Shown piece by piece: positions 1-6,120 of a DNA stretch of 6,133 nucleotides. The stretch spans positions 1 through 6,133 of the forward strand of contig JAFTEK010000309.1 of assembly GCA_017453705.1 (NCBI GenBank), written 5' to 3'. Both the position numbers and the translations under genes were made by a program. Within the stretch, counting starts at the first letter, position 1; every line of letters starts with the position of its first letter. The notes below the pieces were generated by a model that saw nothing but the letters and a program-made list of their open reading frames with translations, was not told the DNA's origin and did no database searches. Source of the DNA: Treponema sp. (GTDB lineage Bacteria > Spirochaetota > Spirochaetia > Treponematales > Treponemataceae).

Positions 1-230
1 GCGACGGGGAATTTGAGCTGAAGGAAGCGACGCTGTACACGTCATTCCGCAGGCTGGAGGAAAAGCAGCTCATCAGCTCCTATTGGGGTGATGAGGATTC
101 CGGGGCAAGGAGAAGATACTACGCCATTACGGATGACGGCAGGAAACTCCTTGCAGAGAACAGGCAGGACTGGGCACGAATTCAGATTCTGGTGGAAAAA
201 CTTATGAAAAACAACGAAAGCAAGCAATAG
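1..230 (+). CDS. PadR-family transcriptional regulator, C-terminal part (5' end outside window)
   Basis: The reading frame is open from the left edge (first full codon at base 3) and stops at TAG 228-230, giving 75 residues. The sequence reads LKEATLYTSFRRLEEKQLIS, then YWGDED, GARRRYYAITDDG and a final helix ending KLMKNNESKQ. This is the recognition helix, wing and C-terminal helix of the PadR winged-helix family; the TLYxxFRRLEEKGLI and GARRRYYxIT blocks are family hallmarks. The short tail after the wing fits the small PadR subfamily, which dimerises through one C-terminal helix. PadR proteins usually repress nearby envelope or transporter genes and are released by a small ligand or stress. 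The next gene starts 17 bases downstream on the same strand and encodes a HAAS-type membrane protein, a common PadR partner, so autoregulation of this operon is likely (inference). The N-terminal helices, promoter and operator are not visible. Confidence 0.93.
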   Translation, partial: DGEFELKEATLYTSFRRLEEKQLISSYWGDEDSGARRRYYAITDDGRKLLAENRQDWARIQILVEKLMKNNESKQ

Positions 231-232
231 AC

Positions 233-237
233 GGAGG
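233..237 (+). promoter_or_regulatory. Shine-Dalgarno site for the HAAS-type membrane protein
   Basis: GGAGG lies 10 bases before the ATG at 248, just after the PadR stop codon. It supports the 248 start and independent translation initiation within the operon. Confidence 0.8.
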
Positions 238-247
238 ACAACTAGTT

Positions 248-934
248 ATGAACAGCAAGATTAAGAATTATGTGGACGTTCTTTTCAACGACATACCAAT
301 GACCCGCAAGGCGGCAGAGCTTAAGGAGGAGATTCTTTCCAACATGTCAGAGCACTTTGATTCCCACATAGCGGAAGGCAAGGGCGAGAACCAGGCGTAC
401 ACCGAAGCCCTCGCGGACATGGGCAACATAGACGAACTGTTGGAATCGCTCGCCCCGGAGAGGGAGCTAAAGCCCAAGATTGATGCCTACAGGCAGAAGA
501 GGGCCAGGCACACAGCTATCGCTGTCATGCTTTACATCATAGGAGTCGCAGTTCTTTGCGCCCCGCCCGCCATCTGCAGCGTCTTTGACATAGGCAATGA
601 AGAAAAGGCCGGTGTCATAGGCTTTATCACCATGCTTGTGTTCGTGGCCGTGGCGACAGGCCTTTTGGTCTACACCCGGATGAACGTGCCACATGAGGTT
701 GAGCCATACCTGGAGCAAAAGAAGGCTAAGTTCAACACAAACACCAAGCAGGGGCGCCTATGGTCATCCATCTCCAAGATTTACTGGCTGATGGTGACTG
801 CCGCCTTTCTTGGAATAAGCTTTCTGACAGGAGCCTGGTACATAACCTGGCTCATCTGGCTTATAGCAAGCGCGGCATGGCAGGCAATACTTCTCCTATG
901 CGGGCCAGGCGATGAGGCTGCCACAAACGACTAG
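248..934 (+). CDS. Four-helix membrane protein with N-terminal HAAS / permease-prefix-like domain
   Basis: This is a 228-residue protein. Residues 1-70 form a soluble helical domain of the type found in DUF1700/HAAS and 'permease prefix domain 1' proteins: a YVDVLF helix, a KAAELKEEILSNMSEHFDSH helix, then YTEALADMGNIDELLESLA, the typical 'A...LG...el...la' helix. Residues 71-87 are basic and linker-like. Four hydrophobic segments follow at about 88-112, 121-142, 176-195 and 197-217, with a short charged tail. No enzyme motif is visible. HAAS domains are known mainly as companions of PadR regulators, which matches the PadR gene 17 bases upstream. The DUF4097 gene follows 21 bases downstream, so this is probably the membrane part of a three-gene envelope-sensing or stress module. 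The biochemical role is unknown. The start is well supported by GGAGG 10 bases upstream. Confidence 0.85.
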   Translation: MNSKIKNYVDVLFNDIPMTRKAAELKEEILSNMSEHFDSHIAEGKGENQAYTEALADMGNIDELLESLAPERELKPKIDAYRQKRARHTAIAVMLYIIGVAVLCAPPAICSVFDIGNEEKAGVIGFITMLVFVAVATGLLVYTRMNVPHEVEPYLEQKKAKFNTNTKQGRLWSSISKIYWLMVTAAFLGISFLTGAWYITWLIWLIASAAWQAILLLCGPGDEAATND

Positions 935-942
935 GAAAAACC

Positions 943-947
943 AGGAG
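943..947 (+). promoter_or_regulatory. Shine-Dalgarno site for the DUF4097 gene
   Basis: AGGAG lies 8 bases before the ATG at 956, in the 21-base gap after the upstream stop codon. It fixes the start of the DUF4097 protein. Confidence 0.8.
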
Positions 948-955
948 AAAATATA

Positions 956-1792
956 ATGAATAGCAATAAGATACTTGGAACGGTGTACCTGTTCATAGCC
1001 CTGCTGCTCATCGTTCTGCTCACGGGCATAATCAAGAAAGGGGACGGAGGCTTGTTTTCCAACATGCCCATGATTTCGGCCATTGTTGATCAGGATGATG
1101 ACGAAAGTTCTTCTTTTATCACAGCGACCAACGATTTTAGTGCGAAAGATGTCAAAAACATAAAGGCAGAACTTCGCGTCCTGCCCCTGGAGATAACCGA
1201 GTCGGAGGACGACAAGATACACATAGAGTTTAAAGGAAAGGCTTCGGAGTTCTGTACAGCCTACCTGAGGGAAGGCAAGCTCTCCTTAATTGAAAAGAAA
1301 AAAAGCCTTGTGTCAGGCAGGGTTCAGTTACGGCTTCCTGCCTCATGGGACAAAGGTCTGGACTTAGAGTGCGTCTCCGGCGCGGTGAGCATGGACGGCG
1401 TGAGACTTGACTTTGTGGACTTGGAGGCTGTTTCCAGTGCTGTGAACATGAGGGCTTGTACAATTTCCAACCTTGAGATAGAGTCCGTGAGCGGAAGCAT
1501 AGATGCACAAGGCTCTTTCGACAGGGTAAAAGTTGAGACGGTCTCCGGCAGCATAAAGCTTGCCTCATCCACTGCCCTCAAGCAAAAGAGCAGCTTTGAG
1601 AGCGTGAGCGGCTCGGTAGGCCTATCCCTGCCCCATGACTCCAGCTACACGCTGAACTTTGAGAGCGTGCGCGGCTCCCTGACCGACAACATAACAGGAA
1701 CAAACATCAAGACAAAAGGGGAGTCCACAAACGGCGACGGCCTGGTAAAAATCTCCGTCTCCACGATGAGCGGCTCAGCTAAGGTTGACTGA
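956..1792 (+). CDS. Membrane-anchored DUF4097-family beta-repeat protein
   Basis: This is a 278-residue protein. Residues 8-26 form a single hydrophobic segment followed by KKG, an N-terminal membrane anchor (no lipobox is seen), so the rest is probably extracytoplasmic. Residues 40-60 are acidic and flexible. From about 66 the chain is rich in short beta strands, and from 138 to 277 it repeats a motif of the form E-x-V-S-G-S-hydrophobic. This is the pattern of DUF4097 (putative adhesin, bactofilin/beta-helix-like) proteins, which include LiaG-type proteins of envelope-stress operons. No catalytic residues are recognisable. It is the last gene of the PadR/HAAS operon, and its 3' end overlaps the convergent methyltransferase gene by 14 bases. 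It may act as a surface sensor or scaffold at the membrane (inference). The start is supported by AGGAG 8 bases upstream. Confidence 0.87.
   Translation: MNSNKILGTVYLFIALLLIVLLTGIIKKGDGGLFSNMPMISAIVDQDDDESSSFITATNDFSAKDVKNIKAELRVLPLEITESEDDKIHIEFKGKASEFCTAYLREGKLSLIEKKKSLVSGRVQLRLPASWDKGLDLECVSGAVSMDGVRLDFVDLEAVSSAVNMRACTISNLEIESVSGSIDAQGSFDRVKVETVSGSIKLASSTALKQKSSFESVSGSVGLSLPHDSSYTLNFESVRGSLTDNITGTNIKTKGESTNGDGLVKISVSTMSGSAKVD
1367..1786 (+). repeat. Seven imperfect VSGS-type repeats in the DUF4097 protein
   Basis: Repeat cores in the protein begin at residues 138 (ECVSGAVSM), 157 (EAVSSAVNM), 176 (ESVSGSIDA), 194 (ETVSGSIKL), 215 (ESVSGSVGL), 236 (ESVRGSLTD) and 269 (STMSGSAKV). Spacings are 19, 19, 18, 21, 21 and 33 residues, which fits one turn of a beta-solenoid per repeat. 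At DNA level the copies have diverged in codon choice (for example GTGAGC versus GTCTCC), so these are old protein-level repeats rather than a recent tandem duplication. Confidence 0.85.
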
Positions 1793-1803
1793 CAGCCTGA
1801 GCC
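1772..1803. terminator. Possible bidirectional hairpin at the convergent gene ends
   Basis: GGCTCAG at 1772-1778 pairs with CTGAGCC at 1797-1803. The stem can extend by CT/AG on the inner side with one bulged C, leaving a loop of about 13 bases. It straddles both stop codons (TGA 1790-1792 on +, TAG 1781-1779 on -). No uridine tract follows directly on either strand, so it is not a classic Rho-independent terminator. It may slow polymerase or protect 3' ends, or be chance. Confidence 0.3.
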
Positions 1804-3017
1804 ATAAGCCTGTCCAGCTCCTGAGCCACTCCAAGGGCATCGAGCAGGGCAGACTTTCGTGCAGTTGAACGGGACGCTGACTTCTGACCGTCAGGGCTGG
1901 CAATATCGGCCTGCCTTTTTTTGACCGCCCGTATAAGCAGGTTCTTGGGCGTGTGGCTCATATCAATAAACTCCAACATCTGTACATTGTATCCCGCCTG
2001 TTCCAGCAGTTCACCCCTTATAGCATCAGTGGCAAGGGCGGCAAACCTCTCGCGTACCAGACCGTGTCTGACAAGACAAGCAAAGGGGTTTGAGTCCGGC
2101 ATAGAGGCCTTTTCTTGCAGCTGCAAGTTAACCTCGTGCTGGCAGCAGGGCACACAGAGGACAGCCTTTGCCCCCTGCCTTACCGCCCAGTCCAGCGCAT
2201 AATCTGTAGCCTTGTCACAGGCATGAAGAGTAATCACAAGGTCGGGCTTTGCCGCATCGGAGTAACTGGCTATGTCGCCCACCTGAAAGCGGAGCCTGCT
2301 GTAGCCGGACTCCACAGCGTGCTTCTGGCAATCCGCAATAACGTCAGCCTTGAGATCAAGGCCTGTTATGTCAGCCGGAATATGGCGGATGGCGGTCAGA
2401 AAGTGGTAGACCGCGAAGGTCAGGTATGACTTGCCGCAGCCAAAGTCCACCACCCGCAGGGGCTTATCCGGGCTAAAGTCGACGCAGCCTATCCTGCCCA
2501 GACTGTCATCCACATATTCCAGAAAGCGGTTTATCTGGCGAAACTTGTCCTGTTTCTGGGCAACAATCTTTCCCTCACGTGTCATAACCCCCAGGCGTAT
2601 AAGAAAAGGAACCGGGGAACCTTCTTCCATTATGTACTTTTTCTTATGGTCTGCCTTCTCCGCAAATGAGTGGGGAGCGTGATTCCTGACAGGACGCGAG
2701 AAAGTCCTGGATTCTCCCCTCTTGTTGGCCAAAGTCGTAATCTCGGCTTCTTCCGTCCGCTCCACAACAGAGCGGAAAGTCTTTCCCGCGTGTTCCCTCT
2801 TGAACTCCTCAAGCTCCTGCTCTGTAAAAGTCCTGCGGAACGACTGCTTGTCGGTGAAGAATTCCGCGTCATAGACCGGCAAAGCCCCGGATGAGCCTCC
2901 AGCGGGAGCGGCAAGCCCTGCTCCTGCCCGCCTCCACACGCGGATTTTTATGTAAGGTCTGTCCAGCCTGTCTCCGGCATCTTTGGACGGCTTGGAAAAA
3001 GTCATGGAAAGGGTCAT
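1779..3017 (-). CDS. Class I SAM-dependent methyltransferase, Methyltransf_32 / METTL25-like
   Basis: This is a 412-residue protein. Residues about 20-130 form a family-specific N-terminal domain (IKIRVW, FFTDKQSFRRTFTEQELEEF, then HKKKYIMEEG). Residues 136-170 carry PFLIRLGVMTREGKIV and DKFRQINRFLEYVDD. The Rossmann methyltransferase core follows: motif I VVDFGCGKSYLTF (189-201), the acidic loop GLDLKADVI (219-227), GDIASY (247-252), VITLHACDKATDYAL (261-275), and VPCCQHE (289-295) after motif IV. DFGCGKSYLTF, LHACDxATDYAL and VPCCQHE are characteristic of the bacterial relatives of METTL25/RRNAD1. The substrate is not established; RNA or protein is more likely than sugar (inference). Residues 31-46 are an Ala/Gly-rich insert and the tail (366-412) is polar and basic. 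It is the last gene of the glycosyltransferase operon, starting 3 bases after the GtrII stop. ATG 3017 is chosen because GGGAG lies 6 bases upstream; the internal ATG at 3005 has no such site. Confidence 0.9.
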   Translation of the reverse strand: MTLSMTFSKPSKDAGDRLDRPYIKIRVWRRAGAGLAAPAGGSSGALPVYDAEFFTDKQSFRRTFTEQELEEFKREHAGKTFRSVVERTEEAEITTLANKRGESRTFSRPVRNHAPHSFAEKADHKKKYIMEEGSPVPFLIRLGVMTREGKIVAQKQDKFRQINRFLEYVDDSLGRIGCVDFSPDKPLRVVDFGCGKSYLTFAVYHFLTAIRHIPADITGLDLKADVIADCQKHAVESGYSRLRFQVGDIASYSDAAKPDLVITLHACDKATDYALDWAVRQGAKAVLCVPCCQHEVNLQLQEKASMPDSNPFACLVRHGLVRERFAALATDAIRGELLEQAGYNVQMLEFIDMSHTPKNLLIRAVKKRQADIASPDGQKSASRSTARKSALLDALGVAQELDRLMAQAVSQP

Positions 3018-3020
3018 CAG

Positions 3021-4805
3021 CTACTCCCTCAAGGTCAGTCCCGGCTCCTTGAACAGGATATAATACTCGTTGTCCCTTGCATATATCGTATGATACAGGT
3101 TATCCGACACAATATCGTAGTTCTCCAAGTCCCGGCTCCAGTCTGAATACTTATCGGTCTCCGCCTGGACACCAAAACCATAGTCTTCCAGATAAAAAAT
3201 GACAGCATGGCCTCCCATGTTCTCTATCATCCTGGTCGCAACCGGGTATGTGCGTTCCAAGTTCTTGACAGCAAGGGTGTAATCTATATCACTGAGCACA
3301 AAGACATGTATGTCGTCCTGCCCGGACTTTACAACCCGCGACAAGTCCTGAAGCAGGAGGGTCAGCCTAAAGTTCGTGTACTTCTTCTGGGATGCGTGTG
3401 CATTTCCATAAGCAAACGCAAAGACAAGGCAGCTGTAGGACAGGATAAACAAAAGCAGGCGTGCCGCTCCCCTCACAAGCCTAAGACGCCTGCCCGAAGC
3501 TTTTTCAGCAGAGAGCCAGGAAGCGATGCGGACGCAGACAAAGGCAACAACAATGCCGAACGGAAACATCGACCGTGGCTCCAGAAGAGGTTTCCCCATC
3601 ACAAGGAAAGCACCGTAGGAAAACAAGCCCGCGAAAAAAAACAGCAGTATGGAAACAAGGGCAGCGGACAGCCTGCTTCTTTTGCTCGTCAGGCAGGAAA
3701 CAAAGACAAACAGCGGAAGCAATAAAATCAGAGACAGCTTTATCGAGCTATGGCCAAAATCCTGCCAAATTTGAGTAAGATAAGCCTTTGCGTTGCTGGA
3801 AAAGGCGGCAATGTTCAAGTTCTTATCCACGTAAGAGTTACCGACCGGCTGGACATTGAATATCGCGAAAAAAATCAGCAGGGTCAGCGCGTAGCAAACG
3901 ATTGCAGTAAGCGTGAAATACAATATACGGCTCAAGGGAATCTTGTTACGAGTCCACATATCAAACACGCAGAAAGCACAGGCAACGATATACACCCCGG
4001 AAGCCGCCTGATATGACAGGCACATCAAAAACAAACAGGGCAGAGAAACCAACGCGAAGTATAGGAGCCTGCGCATGAACAGGAAGGGGAACACACAGAA
4101 CAAGACAGACAATGCCATATAGGGCGCGTCATAGCGATACGATATGTTCTCCATAAAATATGGAAAGAGGCACACCGGGACAACCGCCATATACAGGGCA
4201 GGACTAAATACAGGGGTATCGTTATGTGGCGTGGATATACGGATTATAATCAAAGCCGTTACAGACATCACGATGAGCGCGAGTATCTGCGTAAGAGGGG
4301 CTATATCGAACACCTTGGGACTGGTGTGAATGAATATGGACAGAAAGTGGGAGACATATCGGTAAAAGTTCCTCCATGCCCTTGAGCCGGACATAGCCCG
4401 GTACAAGTCATCTGCCCCGCCATAAAAAACATCCGCCCTTATGACAGAAATCATCCCAACAGAAAAGATTGCGAAGATTATCAGGAGAGGCTTCCAGTCA
4501 GCTCCCAGGGAGAGGACTTTCTCTTTAACATCAGAGGACAAAGCCAATGCCAGAGCCCGCCCCCGTTTGCTGCGAACTGACAGATAAACAATAAGATTGA
4601 GCAAGAACACAAGAAAAGCCAGCGCAAAGAGCTGCTGCGTCCAATAGGCCATGTTCAGCTCTCGGTGCATGTAATTTGCCGCGACATAATCGACGATTCT
4701 CGTCCTGACAGGAGGCAGAAGCCCCGCGCCGGAGAAGAGGGCAATGAGGAATGCCAGCAGGGTATGAACCAGGCGGACTGTTTTTCCGCTTCCAGTGTTT
4801 TTCAT
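3021..4805 (-). CDS. GtrII-family polytopic membrane glucosyltransferase
   Basis: This is a 594-residue integral membrane protein with roughly 12 hydrophobic segments, at about 12-31, 56-76, 106-123, 168-189, 203-220, 228-245, 247-264, 266-283, 293-317, 355-371, 379-403, 414-429 and 448-466 (some may merge). A soluble domain follows at about 470-594. The block YGGADDLYRAMSGSRAWRNF (128-147) with the Asp pair 132-133, the segment IAPLTQILALIV (168-179), and ISYRYDAPYMALSVL (221-235) match the GtrII glucosyltransferase family. The Asp pair in an outer loop is the expected GT-C catalytic position. Family members move glucose from undecaprenyl-phosphate-glucose onto O-antigen or other surface polymers on the outer face of the membrane. 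The acceptor here is unknown. The start codon overlaps the upstream glycosyltransferase stop as ATGA, and AAGGAG lies 8 bases upstream. It uses more A/T-ending codons (for example ATA for Ile) than the neighbouring glycosyltransferase. Confidence 0.85.
   Translation of the reverse strand: MKNTGSGKTVRLVHTLLAFLIALFSGAGLLPPVRTRIVDYVAANYMHRELNMAYWTQQLFALAFLVFLLNLIVYLSVRSKRGRALALALSSDVKEKVLSLGADWKPLLIIFAIFSVGMISVIRADVFYGGADDLYRAMSGSRAWRNFYRYVSHFLSIFIHTSPKVFDIAPLTQILALIVMSVTALIIIRISTPHNDTPVFSPALYMAVVPVCLFPYFMENISYRYDAPYMALSVLFCVFPFLFMRRLLYFALVSLPCLFLMCLSYQAASGVYIVACAFCVFDMWTRNKIPLSRILYFTLTAIVCYALTLLIFFAIFNVQPVGNSYVDKNLNIAAFSSNAKAYLTQIWQDFGHSSIKLSLILLLPLFVFVSCLTSKRSRLSAALVSILLFFFAGLFSYGAFLVMGKPLLEPRSMFPFGIVVAFVCVRIASWLSAEKASGRRLRLVRGAARLLLFILSYSCLVFAFAYGNAHASQKKYTNFRLTLLLQDLSRVVKSGQDDIHVFVLSDIDYTLAVKNLERTYPVATRMIENMGGHAVIFYLEDYGFGVQAETDKYSDWSRDLENYDIVSDNLYHTIYARDNEYYILFKEPGLTLRE
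3024..3028 (-). promoter_or_regulatory. Shine-Dalgarno site deciding the methyltransferase start
   Basis: On the - strand GGGAG lies 6 bases before the ATG at 3017. It is inside the last codons of the GtrII gene, so ribosomes ending GtrII can reinitiate here (translational coupling). Confidence 0.75.
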
Positions 4806-6109
4806 TCGTCCGTCTCCTTGGAAGCAGGCTCATCATTGGTCGGTGAGTCTGCGGCCTGTCCAGCAACCGATTCGCCAGCCTCCTGCCCAGCAACCGGTGA
4901 GGCCGCGGCCTGTGTTTCCGGTTCTGCGTCTTCATGCGTGTCAAAAGGGCCGACTTCCGACAGGAACTTCTTGCCGATGACCTCCCAGTCGCGCCCCGTC
5001 AGGTCAAACTCGTAGCTCCGGTATTTTTCGGCGGCGGCCTTGCCGACCTCCGCGATGAAGTCCTCATAGCTGTAGGTCAAGCTCACGCCCACTCCGGCAA
5101 GTTTCTCCGTGTCCGAGTAGGCGACAATCGGCTTGTGGGCGGCCATGGCCTGATAGTACTTCGCCGTGATGCCGAGCGGCCTGTCCTTGTAAAAGTCCGT
5201 CACATAGGGAACCATGACAGCCGTGCAGTTGGTTATCCACGCAGGAACCTCGCCGCTCTTTATGCCGGGTATGTATGTCAAGTTGGGGATTTTCTCCACC
5301 TTGTTCAGCACGGACTTTTCCGGGTAGTTGGGACAGACGACGAAAAAGTGAAGTCTTGGAAGCTCCTCTGCCGCCCTGTACAAAAGCGGCCACTCCACCC
5401 CCCATGCGCCGACGTAGACAATGCTCTTCTTGCCCTTAATCGGCTCCGGCTCAGGATACCGCCTCATGTAGGGGGCAAGGTCAACGCCGTTGGGCAGCAT
5501 GGTGTAGTTAACCTTCTGGTCAAATTCCGGGACTGTCCGCCTGTAGGCGGCAAGCCCCTCCTCGTTTACAAGCAGCGCCTTGTCCGCCTTGAGCAGCATG
5601 TTGTGCTCCAGTGCCTTGGTGCGCTCTGGAACAGTGGCATACACGAGTGGGTCGGAGGGGCGGTAGATGATTTTTGCATTAGGGAAAAACTTCCGTATCT
5701 TGTCCACGAATGCGATTCCCTCGCAGGACTCAAAGACAAAGCAGTCCGTCCCGTAGAGGAACTTCTTCGCAAAGCTGCGGAAACTCCCAAGCGAGTGGCG
5801 GAGCAGGAAGTTCATTATGCAGGCGGGGACGACCTTGCCACAGGCATCAGGTATGCGGAAGGTCGGGAAGGTGACGTTGAGGATTTCCCTGCCCTCCTCA
5901 AGCTCGTAGCGCACCCCGGCGGAAAGCTTCTTTATGACCTCCGCGTTCAGCTGCTCCCGCTTGAGCAGAAGGCCGTAGTAAGGACGGGGAAAACTGAAGA
6001 AGACGGTCTCCAGACCCGCCCGGCACGCGGCTTCCGCGAGCTTGTGGAAGCCCCCCTGCCTCCTCGTGTCCCAGTTGTGGCTTGTGATGAATACGATTTT
6101 TCCTGCCAT
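4802..6109 (-). CDS. GumK-like GT-B glycosyltransferase with acidic repeat tail
   Basis: This is a 435-residue protein with no signal peptide or clear transmembrane segment. The N-terminal half starts VFITSHNWDTRRQGGFHKL (6-24), then DCFVFESCEGIAFVDKI (122-138) and AKIIYRPSDPLV (145-156). The C-terminal half has KSIVYVGAWGVEW (228-240), YIPGIKSGEVPAWI (279-292) and ITAKYYQAMAAHKPIVAY (314-331). These blocks line up, from memory, with the xanthan glucuronosyltransferase GumK (GT70). Its catalytic Asp157 in YRASD corresponds to Asp153 here, and Lys307 probably corresponds to Lys317. The enzyme likely transfers a nucleotide-activated sugar to a lipid-linked glycan at the inner face of the membrane; donor and acceptor are unknown. 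Residues 391-435 are a low-complexity acidic tail not expected in the family. The ATG at 6109 is preceded by GGAG with 7 bases spacing. The frame stays open to the right edge, so an earlier start cannot be excluded. Codons are strongly G/C-ending. Confidence 0.87.
   Translation of the reverse strand: MAGKIVFITSHNWDTRRQGGFHKLAEAACRAGLETVFFSFPRPYYGLLLKREQLNAEVIKKLSAGVRYELEEGREILNVTFPTFRIPDACGKVVPACIMNFLLRHSLGSFRSFAKKFLYGTDCFVFESCEGIAFVDKIRKFFPNAKIIYRPSDPLVYATVPERTKALEHNMLLKADKALLVNEEGLAAYRRTVPEFDQKVNYTMLPNGVDLAPYMRRYPEPEPIKGKKSIVYVGAWGVEWPLLYRAAEELPRLHFFVVCPNYPEKSVLNKVEKIPNLTYIPGIKSGEVPAWITNCTAVMVPYVTDFYKDRPLGITAKYYQAMAAHKPIVAYSDTEKLAGVGVSLTYSYEDFIAEVGKAAAEKYRSYEFDLTGRDWEVIGKKFLSEVGPFDTHEDAEPETQAAASPVAGQEAGESVAGQAADSPTNDEPASKETDE
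4814..4819 (-). promoter_or_regulatory. Strong Shine-Dalgarno site for the GtrII gene
   Basis: On the - strand AAGGAG lies 8 bases before the ATG at 4805. It is embedded in the final codons of the upstream glycosyltransferase. Together with the 4-base ATGA overlap (4802-4805) it indicates coupled translation. Confidence 0.8.
4841..4894 (-). repeat. 27-base tandem repeat in the glycosyltransferase tail
   Basis: Two adjacent 9-residue units, VAGQEAGES (406-414) and VAGQAADSP (415-423), are encoded by imperfect 27-base repeats. The shared + strand core CCAGCAACCG occurs at 4860-4869 and 4887-4896, exactly 27 bases apart. The repeat sits within an Ala/Glu/Ser/Pro-rich acidic tail and keeps the reading frame, so it may vary in copy number between strains. 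Confidence 0.75.
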
Positions 6110-6116
6110 CGGCTTG

Positions 6117-6120
6117 CTCC
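6117..6120 (-). promoter_or_regulatory. Shine-Dalgarno site deciding the glycosyltransferase start
   Basis: On the - strand GGAG lies 7 bases before the ATG at 6109. The ORF is open upstream to the edge of the window, so this site is the main reason for choosing 6109. No promoter is visible in the remaining 24 bases. Confidence 0.6.

Noticed and set aside
896..1222. 108-codon - strand open frame across the HAAS-type/DUF4097 gene boundary
   Set aside because: It is antisense to two well-supported genes with good Shine-Dalgarno sites, and its translation shows no recognisable fold or family motif.
1877..1922. T7 tract on the + strand (1916-1922) after short inverted repeats, resembling a terminator for the DUF4097 operon
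   Set aside because: The possible stems are only 4-5 bp (for example CAGG/CCTG or GGCA/TGCC), and the tract encodes Lys-Lys in the methyltransferase on the other strand. Too weak to call, although 3'-end mapping should look here.
3003..3005. Alternative ATG start for the methyltransferase (Met5)
   Set aside because: No Shine-Dalgarno-like sequence lies before it on the - strand, whereas ATG 3017 has GGGAG 6 bases upstream.
3207..3725. 172-codon + strand open frame
   Set aside because: It lies wholly antisense to the well-supported GtrII gene. Its product is a basic, Lys/Gln-rich sequence with no domain pattern, as expected of a shadow frame.
4531..4944. 137-codon - strand frame overlapping the glycosyltransferase/GtrII junction
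   Set aside because: Its product is Arg/His/Pro-rich and out of frame with both real genes, which share a coupled ATGA overlap here. It is a shadow of GC-rich coding sequence.
5064..5405. 113-codon - strand frame inside the glycosyltransferase
   Set aside because: It is an alternative frame of the GumK-like gene, with low-complexity Gly/Arg/His content and no Shine-Dalgarno support.
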